Source: Saprospiraceae bacterium (GTDB lineage Bacteria; Bacteroidota; Bacteroidia; Chitinophagales; Saprospiraceae). Taken from it: a stretch of 64,000 bases of DNA. The notes under the pieces are model-generated. The model saw only the letters and a list, made by a program, of their open reading frames with translations. It made no database searches and was not told where the DNA came from. The stretch lies in contig JADKGL010000037.1 in assembly GCA_016722295.1 (NCBI GenBank), positions 476,513 to 540,512 on the forward strand. Reading direction: 5' to 3'. The position numbers and the translations under genes are program-made. This document shows positions 39,372-49,058 of this stretch, piece by piece. Positions within the stretch are counted from its first letter, which is position 1; each line of letters begins with the position of its first letter.

Positions 39372-39773
39372 TTATCCACCACCCACAAAATCCAAAATCT
39401 TCGGCAAAAAAACAACTACACCAATGATCAATGCAAATACTGAAGCGATAAGAACGGCTGCTGCCGCTTGGTCTTTTGCTTTTTTGATTGCTTGATGTTC
39501 TTCTTTAGAAATCATATCGCATACATTCTCTAAAGCTGTATTGAATAATTCACAAACAAACACAAAACAAATACTCAATAATATAGCAAACCACTCTCGT
39601 AAAGAAATCTTAAGAAAATAAGAAAGTCCTATCGCAATTATACTACTAACTAAATGAATTCTTGCATTATGTTCTTCTCGAAAAAAACTAACTATACCTT
39701 CCCATGCGTAACGAAAGCTTGAAAATCTTCTTCTTACTGAAAATTTCTGATCCGAGTTTTTATACTTTTCCAT
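39372..39773 (-). CDS. dgkA: diacylglycerol/undecaprenol kinase family protein
   Basis: This is a small membrane kinase of 133 residues with three TM helices. The family signature ELFNTALENVCDMI (about 73-86) carries the catalytic Glu and Asn, and KKAKDQAAAAVL follows. Enzymes of this family phosphorylate diacylglycerol or undecaprenol, feeding lipid-carrier recycling. It overlaps the deacetylase gene by 14 bp on the same strand. A truncated copy is at 31345-31646. Confidence 0.9.
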   Translation of the reverse strand: MEKYKNSDQKFSVRRRFSSFRYAWEGIVSFFREEHNARIHLVSSIIAIGLSYFLKISLREWFAILLSICFVFVCELFNTALENVCDMISKEEHQAIKKAKDQAAAAVLIASVFALIIGVVVFLPKILDFVGGG

Positions 39774-41055
39774 AAGCTACTATTTCTTTCAACAATTCCT
39801 CATAACCAGACCATGATTCACATTCATCAAAAGAACTATTGTGCCAAATAAGATGAAAATTACCATTGTATAATCGCACTTGGTCTATCATTTTTTTAAT
39901 CTCCAATAATGCATCTGCTTTACCTAAATTCATGTAAGATAATAAGGTTCTATCCATAGCTATAAAAGGAAAAAGTCTTAAATTCGTTTGCTCATTTTTT
40001 TCTATATCAAACCAATAATATACTTGGCTTGTTCCTGCTCTGAATCCTACTTTATCAGCATATCCCATACTATAATCTTCAAAAATATTTTGATCGATTA
40101 AATGACGATATGACAAAGGCAATTGCATTCGAATATAGTGAAATCGAGATTTATCAATAAGCTCATTACTTACAGCTGTTAACTCATTTATCTCTTTAGA
40201 CAATAACTGTTTATCTAAGGCTGCATTATACGAAGGATGGATCCCAATAGTCGCAAATCTCCGAAGAGAAGAAATTAATTTCATTACTTCAGGATGCCGA
40301 ATACTAATATTCTTATCATAGATACTATTCCCTCCAGACAGAATAAAGAATAATAGATTTGATTTCTGTAGACCTAATTCCTCAAAAAATGCATAGGTAT
40401 CAAATGGATCTTTACGTTGTCCAAAGATTGTGTCCATGCGTTGCTTACATTTTTGCAGCTCAAATCGTGAAAGATCTTTTAGTAAGCCAAATAGATTTCT
40501 AAAGCGCTTATTTTTGTATTTCCAAAAAAAATCAATATCGACTCCAAGTTCAAAATTATACTTGCCTTTATGAACAAGTTTGATTGAAAAATGACTTTCT
40601 AGATTCTGCACAAATTTGCTTGCCCAACTATCAACTATTGGAACATTGCACTTCAATACTGATTGGAGCACTGAAGAATTACTTGTGAATCTTTGGTGTT
40701 GGTCAAGCTTTGGAGCAGCATATTCCTCCATTCTTGATAAAACAAAAAATATCGACGCAATCAAATCAAACCCATTTTCAGATGGAAACAATTGTAACTC
40801 GTCATCGCTATATCGACTCTGTATATCTGAAATTTCAGGACTAGAAATGTATAAATTACCCGATTCAAATACGAAGAATTCATTTTCACGAATGCGCTGT
40901 TTTGAATAAGTAATACATATGGCTTTTGAAATACTATATTCATGTATATCAGCCGTAAAATTAATTTCTACATTAGCATATTGCTCAAATATAAATTTGA
41001 AGACATAACTGGCTCGAGGGCACAAATTTTCTGTGTATACTAGTATCGAAATCAT
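39760..41055 (-). CDS. polysaccharide deacetylase-like protein with DUF7033-type N-terminal domain
   Basis: The C-terminal half shows deacetylase-fold stretches: GVDIDFFWKYKNK (putative metal Asp), ATIGIHPSYNA with the HPSY motif, and FHLIWHNSSFDE near the end. The N-terminal ~120 residues match the domain that often precedes such enzymes in Bacteroidota. A role in modifying cell-surface polysaccharide is likely, and activity is unproven. An upstream in-frame TTG would add three residues, but ATG 41055 is preferred. It is cotranscribed with dgkA. Confidence 0.8.
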   Translation of the reverse strand: MISILVYTENLCPRASYVFKFIFEQYANVEINFTADIHEYSISKAICITYSKQRIRENEFFVFESGNLYISSPEISDIQSRYSDDELQLFPSENGFDLIASIFFVLSRMEEYAAPKLDQHQRFTSNSSVLQSVLKCNVPIVDSWASKFVQNLESHFSIKLVHKGKYNFELGVDIDFFWKYKNKRFRNLFGLLKDLSRFELQKCKQRMDTIFGQRKDPFDTYAFFEELGLQKSNLLFFILSGGNSIYDKNISIRHPEVMKLISSLRRFATIGIHPSYNAALDKQLLSKEINELTAVSNELIDKSRFHYIRMQLPLSYRHLIDQNIFEDYSMGYADKVGFRAGTSQVYYWFDIEKNEQTNLRLFPFIAMDRTLLSYMNLGKADALLEIKKMIDQVRLYNGNFHLIWHNSSFDECESWSGYEELLKEIVAYGKV

Positions 41056-41110
41056 GAATTTCAAAATAAAGCAAATAAATTCAATATTTTGACATAATTT
41101 TAGATCTGAA

Positions 41111-41884
41111 ATGAAATATTCTATAATTTATTTGATTATTGGGATTTTTTCACCCTTTCTGAAGGCTCAGGAGCTAAATTCTGGGCTTCTTCAAAATTCT
41201 GTGCGCAAAGGGGTCATCTATAAAAATGAAAAATCTTGGGATTTCGCTATTCAGACCAATGGCTTTCATTTTGGCTATACACTAGGAAAAATAAAAACGT
41301 ATTATAAGACAAGTTATACTCACTTTGATTTTGGCCTAGTGGAGCATTCCAGAGAATCTAAAGTAAGCACACCATTCAGTCAGCAGTCAAAATTACTTTC
41401 TAGCTATACTTATGGCAAGCAATATTCATTGTGGAATCTTAGGGCCTCCAAAGGTGGTATTCGATACCTTTCTGAGAAAACAAGAAAAAAGGGACTTGCT
41501 GTCGGTTATAGCTACGAAGCAGGTATGATCTTAGGCCTTCTTAAACCATATTATTTGCTAGTTACTAGAAATGTTGATGGAAGATTTATCACAGATCAAA
41601 TCAAGTATTCTAATGAGACAAAAGAAGATTTCCTAGATGAATATAAGATAGAAGGTGCTTCATCTTTTCGAAAAGGATTGTCAGAAATCAAAATAAGACC
41701 TGGCGCTAATTTTAAACTTGCCTTGCGTCTAGACCCAGGTGCATTTGAGAAATATGCCAAATCACTTGAACTCGGTGTATTGGTTGATATGTATGCTACA
41801 CCAATGCAGATCCTAGTCACAGAGAAAAAGGAGTATTTTTTTATCAACTTTTTTGCTAAAATCCAGTTAGGTAAGAGGTTTTGA
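41111..41884 (+). CDS. secreted protein of unknown function, probable outer-membrane protein
   Basis: A signal peptide (IYLIIGIFSPFLKAQ) precedes a 240-residue mature protein rich in aromatic, alternating strands. SWDFAIQTNGFHFGYTLG and a C-terminal KKEYFFINFFAKIQLGKRF ending in Phe suggest a membrane beta-barrel. No named family is recognised. It ends just before lipA on the same strand, which is a common neighbour in Bacteroidota. Confidence 0.6.
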   Translation: MKYSIIYLIIGIFSPFLKAQELNSGLLQNSVRKGVIYKNEKSWDFAIQTNGFHFGYTLGKIKTYYKTSYTHFDFGLVEHSRESKVSTPFSQQSKLLSSYTYGKQYSLWNLRASKGGIRYLSEKTRKKGLAVGYSYEAGMILGLLKPYYLLVTRNVDGRFITDQIKYSNETKEDFLDEYKIEGASSFRKGLSEIKIRPGANFKLALRLDPGAFEKYAKSLELGVLVDMYATPMQILVTEKKEYFFINFFAKIQLGKRF

Positions 41885-41895
41885 ACGAAACAAAT

Positions 41896-42768
41896 ATGAT
41901 TGATCTGCCGATATCGAGTCAGGGCTCAGAAACACTAAAAAAGCCAAATTGGCTTAGAGTAAAATTACCAATTGGTGAAGAATATCGAAAAGTAAGAGGA
42001 CTAGTAGATCAATATAAGTTACATACGATATGTCAAAGTGGCAATTGTCCAAACATGGGAGAATGTTGGAGTGCAGGAACCGCCACATTTATGATATTAG
42101 GAAATGTATGCACAAGATCATGTAGTTTTTGCGCGGTCAAAACTGGTAGACCTACAGAATACGATACGGACGAACCCAATAGAGTCGCAGAAGCAATCAG
42201 ACTTATGCAAGTCAAACATGCTGTCATCACTTCTGTCAACAGAGATGAGTTAGCTGATAGAGGTGCTGAAATTTGGTACCAGACGATTAGCAAGATCAAA
42301 GAACAAAGTCCCGAAACTACCATAGAATCTCTAATTCCTGATGTAAAAGCCAACTGGGATGCATTGTACAGGATGATTTCTGCAGGTCAAGAGGTAGTGT
42401 CTCACAATATGGAGACTGTAGGGCGACTTTATAGATTAGTAAGGCCTCAAGCAAAATATGAACGCAGTCTTGAACAAATAAAGCAAACTAAAGACTACGG
42501 CAAACGCACCAAAACTGGGATCATGCTCGGACTTGGAGAAACTGCTGAAGAATTATTCAAAGCGATGGATGATTTAGTAGCAAATGGTTGCGATGTACTT
42601 ACTTTAGGGCAATACTTACAGCCTACGAAAATGCATCTTCCCGTTGCAGAATTTATCCATCCAGACACGTTTGCCTATTATAAAGAAGAAGGAATGCAAC
42701 GAGGTTTCAAATATGTTGAAAGTGGTCCATTAGTTAGATCTTCTTATCATTCAGAACGACATCTCTAG
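41896..42768 (+). CDS. lipA: lipoyl synthase
   Basis: LipA inserts two sulfurs into octanoyl-lysine using radical SAM chemistry and two [4Fe-4S] clusters. The auxiliary-cluster motif CX4CX5C is CQSGNCPNMGEC and the radical SAM CX3CX2C is CTRSCSFC. The C-terminal RSSYHSE supplies the serine ligand of the auxiliary cluster. The first in-frame TTG (41881) overlaps the stop of the preceding gene, and ATG 41896 is preferred. LipB is encoded ~17 kb away, so the pathway is not in one operon. Confidence 0.94.
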   Translation: MIDLPISSQGSETLKKPNWLRVKLPIGEEYRKVRGLVDQYKLHTICQSGNCPNMGECWSAGTATFMILGNVCTRSCSFCAVKTGRPTEYDTDEPNRVAEAIRLMQVKHAVITSVNRDELADRGAEIWYQTISKIKEQSPETTIESLIPDVKANWDALYRMISAGQEVVSHNMETVGRLYRLVRPQAKYERSLEQIKQTKDYGKRTKTGIMLGLGETAEELFKAMDDLVANGCDVLTLGQYLQPTKMHLPVAEFIHPDTFAYYKEEGMQRGFKYVESGPLVRSSYHSERHL

Positions 42769-42811
42769 AAATTTCAGGAATAACCCTGATAGCAATCTCA
42801 AGAATTCAAGT

Positions 42812-42819
42812 TAACTTTG
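42812..42819 (+). promoter_or_regulatory. -7 promoter element for the type-B T9SS gene
   Basis: TAACTTTG matches TAnnTTTG and lies 24 bases before the ATG. No TTG is seen at the standard spacing upstream. Confidence 0.45.
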
Positions 42820-42843
42820 TCGCACAATAGTTAGAAATCAAAC

Positions 42844-45800
42844 ATGCATTCAAGATTCAATACAATAGTATTTATATTACTTTGTTCAATAGCTGCCTTT
42901 TCACAAACTACTCACGTCGTGAATTCCAATGATGATATCGATGATGGTGTTTGTAATGCAGCGCATTGTAGTTTTAGGGAGGCCATTAATGCAGCAAATA
43001 CTGATGGAACCTCAAGTATCATAACTTTTAATATTCCAGGTGCTGGGCCTCAAACAATTATACCACCCACTGTATTCCCAGATATTACTGCTTCAGATCT
43101 ATTTATCGATGGAGAAACACAAACGGGAGGATTAGGAAATATTGTTATAAGTTTTAATTCACGAGATTTTGGCACAAATGATTTTTTAAGGGTTTTAGCT
43201 CCACGGACTCACATCAATGGAATCATGTTTAAAGATATGCGGTATGTAAATAATATCAATGCCATAGTGCGTGTTGGTACCGCTACACAAAATGCTGACA
43301 ATTCTAAAATCACAAATTGTTCTTTCCATACAGATAATCTCGATTTTACTAATCTTACACCTTCTTCTGTGATTGTAGCTAACTCTAATAATTTTGTTTT
43401 TTCAAAAAATATAATTGGTGGCGATTATGCAAAAAATGCAATATTTTTAACTCACGCAGGAGTTTATTTCAATAGTGCTACAGCAAATCAAAAAGTTGGT
43501 GCATTGATCGACTCAAGTTACTTTATGTCAACGATAGTTGGATTAAAGATGAATGCAACAGATGGAATCATTTCAAATAATTTATTTGGTTCATTTGATA
43601 CTACTGGGTTAAATGGATTTGTAACACAAGAAAGCGGAATAGTTAGTTATGTTTCAAATTTACAAATTAGAAAAAATTATTTTATTAGTCATGCTGCAGA
43701 ATCCTGTATACTAGAGATAACATCAACAGCGACTTCTTGTATCATAAGTAACAATCGATTCATTAATTCAACATCTGTAGCAATTTATTCGAAGCCAGAT
43801 AATATAAATCTTCAAGTGACAAATAATTATGGCAGAAATCTAAACTACTTTTTGAACTATGCAGGAAATAACACTGGTCAAGTTATTGTAAATGATAATA
43901 TTATCCAAAATGCATCTACCTTTTATTATACTAGCACCTCAATTCCTAGTTTATCAGCATTTGACCGCAATACAATTTTATGTAGCACCTCAAAGCCTAT
44001 CAATTACAACAATCTATCAGGTGCGCCCCTACCACCTGTAATCACTTCTGTAAATCGCACTGAGATCAAAGGAACTGCTATACCAAATAATGTCGTACAG
44101 GTGTATTCCAATCCTAGAACAAATTGTCCTAACACTGTATGTCAAGGTGGAACCTTACTTGGCAAAACTGTTGCAGACAATGCGGGAAATTGGACTTTAA
44201 ATGCTAACTATCCAAACAGAACAAAGATTTCAGCATATCAACATGAAAATAAAATTCCTGCACCACTGGTCTACTCAGAATTTTCAAATTGCTTTGCTTG
44301 TACAACCCCGACTGTGATCAATATAACCCCTACTCTATGTACAAATGAAACGTTTGTGTTCAGAGGTACAACATACAGCGCTGCAAATCCTACTGATAGA
44401 ATTACAGTAGTGGGTGATGGCGTTTCTATATGTGATACTATATTCAATATTAATGTAACGATACAATCTGCAATTCGAAGGAATCAAATGGTAAATTTAT
44501 GCTACAAACAATCTGTTCAAATAGGTACAGTAACATTATCAGAAAATAAACTCATCGATTCCTTAACCTTAAAAACAACTTCAGGATGTGACAGTATCGT
44601 AATCCTTCAAGGAATCATAAGAGGGGTATACATTCTTGACACTACTATATGTGGAGCTACCAGTCTGCGCATTGGTAATCAGACATTTGATGCTACAAAT
44701 TCTTCAGGTATTGCAACAATTTCAGGTGGCTCATTTTTTAATTGTGATAGTGTAATTATTGCAACAGTGAGATTCGGATCCACTAGAGGTTTTTACACAT
44801 TGGATCTATGTCCAGGTGATAGTGTTTTGATAGAAGGGACTTATTTTTCAGATAGAAGACCCACTGGTCAAATTATGCTCACTTCTTATTTAGGATGTGA
44901 TAGTTTACTAAATGTTAGTCTCACTATTTTACCAAATAAATTTAGCTTTATAAAACAAGATATATGTAGAGGAGATACTATTATGATTCAGAATGAGAAA
45001 TTTTTCTCAGGAAAAACATCAGGAAATGTTCAATTGACAAATATGGCTTCTAATGGTTGTGACAGCATTATCCAGATTGACTTAACTGTACTCTTGGATG
45101 CTATAGGAACTTTGGACACAAGTTTATGTGAGAATCAAACATTGACCTTGCATGGACAAACTTTCAGTAAGCAAAGACCGTCAGGCAATATACGAATAGA
45201 CAATGCGTCACACCGAGGTTGCGATAGTTTTGTTATGGTAAAGGTGACTTTTGTGTCGGAGACCTTAGGTTTTGTAAATCAAACAATTTGCAGAAAATCT
45301 AATATAAAGATTCAAAATACAATTTATGATATCAATAACCCCACTGGCAGTGAGCGAATTATCGGAGGTTCGTCTGCAGGATGTGACAGTTTGATTCAAG
45401 TGAACTTACGTTTTTATCCTGAATTAACTGTCGAATTTATGAGTCAAGATTTATCTTGCAACACTGCTAATACTGGTGCTTTATTTCTTGATCTTATTTC
45501 AGGAGGTGCGGGAACTTTTACCTATTCTATAGACAATAAAACAGCTACTCCATATTCTCCAAGTGCATCTGTTTCAAATCTGTCAAAAGGTATACATACT
45601 GTCAAAATCACTGACAGCGCTGGATGTGATACGACATTCACATTTGAAATTTTTGGCTCGAAAGTGCTTTCATTAAATTTACCGAATGACACAACAATCG
45701 AAAAAGGAACTAGTATACAAATAAATTCACAAGCCAACTTCTCCCCTTTTATTACAACTTGGAATCCTACAAGTTTTTTAAGTTGTACCAATTGTATAAA

Positions 45801-46209
45801 TCCAATAGCAAGTCCAGACCAAACGACAACCTATGTTCTTATTGCTGAAGATTCAATGGGTTGCAAAATTCAAGACCAAATGACTATTCAAGTCATTGTT
45901 AAAGATAATGAAATCTGGGTACCAACTACTTTTTCTCCAAATGGAGATCGCATCAATGATCTATTCTATCCTAAATTTAAATTCCCTGAAAAGTCTAGAA
46001 TAACTGTATTCAAAATATATGATCGTTGGGGCGAAGAAGTTTTTTCGAAAACCAATGGTAACTTTGAGGAAGATGGAGAGATTTATGGCTGGGATGGGAT
46101 GTTTGGCAATGATCCACTAATGCCTGGTGTCTATACTTATATTATTGAATATGAAACTAAAGACGTAGGCAGAAAATGGGCCAATGGTTCAGTAACCTTG
46201 TTAAAGTAA
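42844..46209 (+). CDS. CSLREA/beta-helix giant surface protein with GCDS repeats and T9SS type B domain
   Basis: A signal peptide is followed by a CSLREA-type start (CSFREAINAANTDG, about 40-53) and a beta-helix with many NN ladders to about residue 400. Residues ~480-870 hold seven repeats of 50-70 residues. Each begins LCxxxxxxI and ends GCDSxxxxxLxI, with a Cys at either end. A SprB-like module (LSCNTANTGALFLDLISGG) and a type B (gliding-motility-associated) sorting domain, NEIWVPTTFSPNGDRIND to KWANGSVTLLK, complete the protein. It is a probable adhesin or matrix component. The yaaA gene starts three bases after its stop. Confidence 0.88.
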   Translation: MHSRFNTIVFILLCSIAAFSQTTHVVNSNDDIDDGVCNAAHCSFREAINAANTDGTSSIITFNIPGAGPQTIIPPTVFPDITASDLFIDGETQTGGLGNIVISFNSRDFGTNDFLRVLAPRTHINGIMFKDMRYVNNINAIVRVGTATQNADNSKITNCSFHTDNLDFTNLTPSSVIVANSNNFVFSKNIIGGDYAKNAIFLTHAGVYFNSATANQKVGALIDSSYFMSTIVGLKMNATDGIISNNLFGSFDTTGLNGFVTQESGIVSYVSNLQIRKNYFISHAAESCILEITSTATSCIISNNRFINSTSVAIYSKPDNINLQVTNNYGRNLNYFLNYAGNNTGQVIVNDNIIQNASTFYYTSTSIPSLSAFDRNTILCSTSKPINYNNLSGAPLPPVITSVNRTEIKGTAIPNNVVQVYSNPRTNCPNTVCQGGTLLGKTVADNAGNWTLNANYPNRTKISAYQHENKIPAPLVYSEFSNCFACTTPTVINITPTLCTNETFVFRGTTYSAANPTDRITVVGDGVSICDTIFNINVTIQSAIRRNQMVNLCYKQSVQIGTVTLSENKLIDSLTLKTTSGCDSIVILQGIIRGVYILDTTICGATSLRIGNQTFDATNSSGIATISGGSFFNCDSVIIATVRFGSTRGFYTLDLCPGDSVLIEGTYFSDRRPTGQIMLTSYLGCDSLLNVSLTILPNKFSFIKQDICRGDTIMIQNEKFFSGKTSGNVQLTNMASNGCDSIIQIDLTVLLDAIGTLDTSLCENQTLTLHGQTFSKQRPSGNIRIDNASHRGCDSFVMVKVTFVSETLGFVNQTICRKSNIKIQNTIYDINNPTGSERIIGGSSAGCDSLIQVNLRFYPELTVEFMSQDLSCNTANTGALFLDLISGGAGTFTYSIDNKTATPYSPSASVSNLSKGIHTVKITDSAGCDTTFTFEIFGSKVLSLNLPNDTTIEKGTSIQINSQANFSPFITTWNPTSFLSCTNCINPIASPDQTTTYVLIAEDSMGCKIQDQMTIQVIVKDNEIWVPTTFSPNGDRINDLFYPKFKFPEKSRITVFKIYDRWGEEVFSKTNGNFEEDGEIYGWDGMFGNDPLMPGVYTYIIEYETKDVGRKWANGSVTLLK

Positions 46210-46212
46210 ATT

Positions 46213-46989
46213 ATGCTTTTCGTCATCTCACCATCTAAGGATTTAGATTACAAATCAGATTACCTCAGATCATCCAATGATGAACCACGGCTTTGGCAAA
46301 AGTCTCAGGATATAATTTCAATATTAGCTAAAAAAACATCAAAGCAGCTTCAGACTTTAATGGATATCAGTGAAAAACTAGCTACTGAAAACGTCAATCG
46401 AAATAAAGCATTTACTCCTTTATTCACAAATGAGAACTCTCGCCCTGCAATCTATGCATTTTCGGGAGATGTATACCGAGGACTTGAAGCATATAGTATG
46501 AATGACCAACAAATTAATTATTGCCAAAATCATCTACGTATTCTTTCAGGTCTTTATGGATTGTTGAAGCCTCTTGATCTTATACAGCCTTATAGATTAG
46601 AAATGGGTACTCAGTTGAAAGTAAAAAGTGCAAAAAATTTATATAAATTTTGGGCAAATGAGATTACGAATTTGATTAATCAAGATGTAGAGGATTTGCA
46701 AATTTCAACGATAGTTAACTTGGCTTCACAAGAATATTGGGCAGCAGTTTCAGAACCAAAATGCAATGCAAAAATCATTACAATCCATTTTAGAGAAATC
46801 CGAAAAGGAAAACTTCAGTTTGTCTCGTATACTGCAAAAAAAACAAGAGGACTAATGGTTAAATATGCAGCTTTACATGAATTACAAAAAGTTGAAGAAT
46901 TAAAAAAATTTAACCTTGATCATTATGAATATCAACACTCGTTATCTTCTGATCTAGAATGGTTTTTCACAAAAGAAATGAATCTCTAA
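46213..46989 (+). CDS. yaaA: peroxide stress protein YaaA family
   Basis: This protein of 258 residues matches the YaaA/DUF328 family throughout. Conserved stretches are MLFVISPSKDLDY at the start, FTPLFT near residue 75, AIYAFSGDVYRGLEA, RILSGLYGLLKPLDLIQPYRLEMG, and NLASQEYWAAV. YaaA binds DNA and lowers iron-driven oxidative damage in E. coli; the role here is inferred. It follows the surface gene by three bases and converges with the outer-membrane gene, sharing four bases. Confidence 0.92.
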   Translation: MLFVISPSKDLDYKSDYLRSSNDEPRLWQKSQDIISILAKKTSKQLQTLMDISEKLATENVNRNKAFTPLFTNENSRPAIYAFSGDVYRGLEAYSMNDQQINYCQNHLRILSGLYGLLKPLDLIQPYRLEMGTQLKVKSAKNLYKFWANEITNLINQDVEDLQISTIVNLASQEYWAAVSEPKCNAKIITIHFREIRKGKLQFVSYTAKKTRGLMVKYAALHELQKVEELKKFNLDHYEYQHSLSSDLEWFFTKEMNL

Positions 46990-48323
46990 TCGTATCTTCT
47001 TCTTAAAAACCACTCGTTATCATTGATTGTAAAGCCTAAATTCAGTTTTATATAATTTTCTTTCAATGTATTGTTGAATGTCATATTACCATATTCCAAA
47101 CCAAGATTGAGCATTGTGTTTTGCCTTTGGTATATAAATGGAATTCCCATTCCTGCACTTAATGAGATTGTTTTTGGATTAACACCATTGACTGTTCGAT
47201 AGTCATTGCTGTAATTCGCGCCAAAACGATATTGTGATCTTTTTATGAAACTTCCGTAAATTGTGCGATCTGGTCTAAACCAAAAACCTAAACCAATAGA
47301 GCCGGAATTCTTAAAAACTCCTTTCTGCTTGTTATGCAATTTTGCTTTTTCCCAAAACTCAATACCATAATCAAATGAAACTCCAAATTTACCCTGTTCA
47401 TCATAATAAAGTCCCCCATTAATCTTCAATGGCAACTTCGTTTTTTGTTCATCATTATCTATAAAAAGCACTGTATCTTTCAACGTATAGATCCCAGCAT
47501 CTTCAAAATAAGACCTAGTCGTATGTAGTGCGTTATAATTTGTATTCAGGGTAGTAGGCAATTGTACTTTTAAACCATAGTGCAACTTTTTCTCTTTTAT
47601 AGACTTGTCTTTTGCAATTTGTGATTTATTAATAACCTGTTTTTGAATTATTCCAATTCCAAATCCAAATCCATTAGAAGAAAACTCATCTTTCAACAAT
47701 GAATTATCAGCAAAAATAATGTCATTAAAAGCTAAAAACTGATCGAATTTTGATGTTCCAAAAATATAATTTACATCAAGCCCTATTGAAAAATTTTTCT
47801 TCCTATAACCAAAGCCTCCAGTGAGCATATTCAATCCACCTCTTGCATTCAAACTTCTAGAAACTTCTCCAAATTGTGCCGAAGAATCTACTAACTTAAA
47901 ATTATAACCAGTTTTAGAAAATGGTTTCAATGCTAAACTCACACCCATTGAATAATCATAGGTCTTGCGATCTAGTACCTCATTAATTGAATTTCGCAAA
48001 GGAATCCCGATGCCAATATGAGATAAATTCCCTGACCAATCTTTGACACTACCGCCATTCGCAAAATCAACGTATTTCAACTTTGACTCCAAACCTATTT
48101 CTGCATCAGTAAATTTTAAAAATCCACATGAAGCAGGATTATCAAAATTCAACATATCTTCCGATGCAAATCCAGTACTTTGTTTGCCTAATTGTTGTAT
48201 AATACTATTACTGCTTTTATTCAAATCGCCAAAACCAAACCTCGACAAAGGAGAAAATTCAATATTTTGTGCTGAACTAATGCTATAATAAAGAAAAAAA
48301 ACTGCTATGTTAAAATACTTCAT
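46986..48323 (-). CDS. outer-membrane barrel-like protein downstream of coaX
   Basis: The signal peptide (IAVFFLYYSISSAQ) is followed by SPLSRFGFGDL and a ~420-residue region of repeated amphipathic strands with GxGxGI and YxFGANY patterns, as in FadL/OmpP1-like barrels. No single family is certain. It overlaps coaX by four bases and is the last gene of a tdk-purH-coaX operon, a linkage common in Bacteroidota. Confidence 0.7.
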   Translation of the reverse strand: MKYFNIAVFFLYYSISSAQNIEFSPLSRFGFGDLNKSSNSIIQQLGKQSTGFASEDMLNFDNPASCGFLKFTDAEIGLESKLKYVDFANGGSVKDWSGNLSHIGIGIPLRNSINEVLDRKTYDYSMGVSLALKPFSKTGYNFKLVDSSAQFGEVSRSLNARGGLNMLTGGFGYRKKNFSIGLDVNYIFGTSKFDQFLAFNDIIFADNSLLKDEFSSNGFGFGIGIIQKQVINKSQIAKDKSIKEKKLHYGLKVQLPTTLNTNYNALHTTRSYFEDAGIYTLKDTVLFIDNDEQKTKLPLKINGGLYYDEQGKFGVSFDYGIEFWEKAKLHNKQKGVFKNSGSIGLGFWFRPDRTIYGSFIKRSQYRFGANYSNDYRTVNGVNPKTISLSAGMGIPFIYQRQNTMLNLGLEYGNMTFNNTLKENYIKLNLGFTINDNEWFLRRRYD

Positions 48324-49045
48324 GTATCTAATTGTAGTTGATTAATACCTTTCAAAACAAGATAAGGTTCGGCAAAAGTCTTAAATTTTAAGCGATTTAC
48401 CAAATACTCTCCATCTCCTCCCGTTATAACGACATTAATCGAAGGATATTTTTCTTGTAAGTGATTATAATAAGCTTCAATTTCATATAAAACACCATTT
48501 TTTATGCCTTTAATTAAGGCCTGGTTCGTACTCCTTCCAAACAGTTGCTCTTGGTCAGTTTCGTCTTTCACTTCAACAAATGGCAATTTAGCTGTAAATT
48601 CATTCATTGATCGAGCTCTCATGCGCAAACCCGGTGTAATATTTCCTCCTCGAAAATATGCCTTAGCGTCTAAAAAATCTATGGTTATACAAGTTCCTGC
48701 ATTAATGATCAAGCAATCTTGCTCAGGAAACAATTTAAAAGCACCTACTGCTGCCATAATACGATCTAATCCTAGAGTATGAGGCGTTTCATAATCCAAC
48801 TGTATTGGAAATTTGCTTCTAGAAGTAACGATATAAAGATTGGTATATTCTTGTAAAAATTGAACGAATTCCGAATTTTCTTGGGAAACTGTACAAAGTT
48901 TCACTGTTGAAAAGCTAGAATTTTGGACTATTTGCTTCAATTTCAGTATTTCTGAATTGACTGCAACATGATATTCAAGCAATTGATCTCTTTTAAAAAA
49001 AGCCAATTTTGTTCTCGAATTGCCAATATCAATACAAAGCTCCAA
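48320..49045 (-). CDS. coaX: type III pantothenate kinase
   Basis: CoaX phosphorylates pantothenate in the first step of CoA synthesis. The acetate-kinase-like fold is shown by the N-terminal DIGNSRTKLAFF, the TLGLDRIMAAVGA stretch, NAGTCITIDFLD (with Asn in place of the more usual first Asp), GGNITPG and VVITGGDGEYL. Its length of 241 residues fits the family. It lies 13 bp after purH on the same strand. Confidence 0.92.
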   Translation of the reverse strand: MELCIDIGNSRTKLAFFKRDQLLEYHVAVNSEILKLKQIVQNSSFSTVKLCTVSQENSEFVQFLQEYTNLYIVTSRSKFPIQLDYETPHTLGLDRIMAAVGAFKLFPEQDCLIINAGTCITIDFLDAKAYFRGGNITPGLRMRARSMNEFTAKLPFVEVKDETDQEQLFGRSTNQALIKGIKNGVLYEIEAYYNHLQEKYPSINVVITGGDGEYLVNRLKFKTFAEPYLVLKGINQLQLDT

Positions 49046-49058
49046 TGTTTTAACAAAT

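Noticed and set aside
41053..41064. Upstream TTG start for the polysaccharide deacetylase gene
   Set aside because: It adds only three residues before a normal ATG (41055) and has no extra support.
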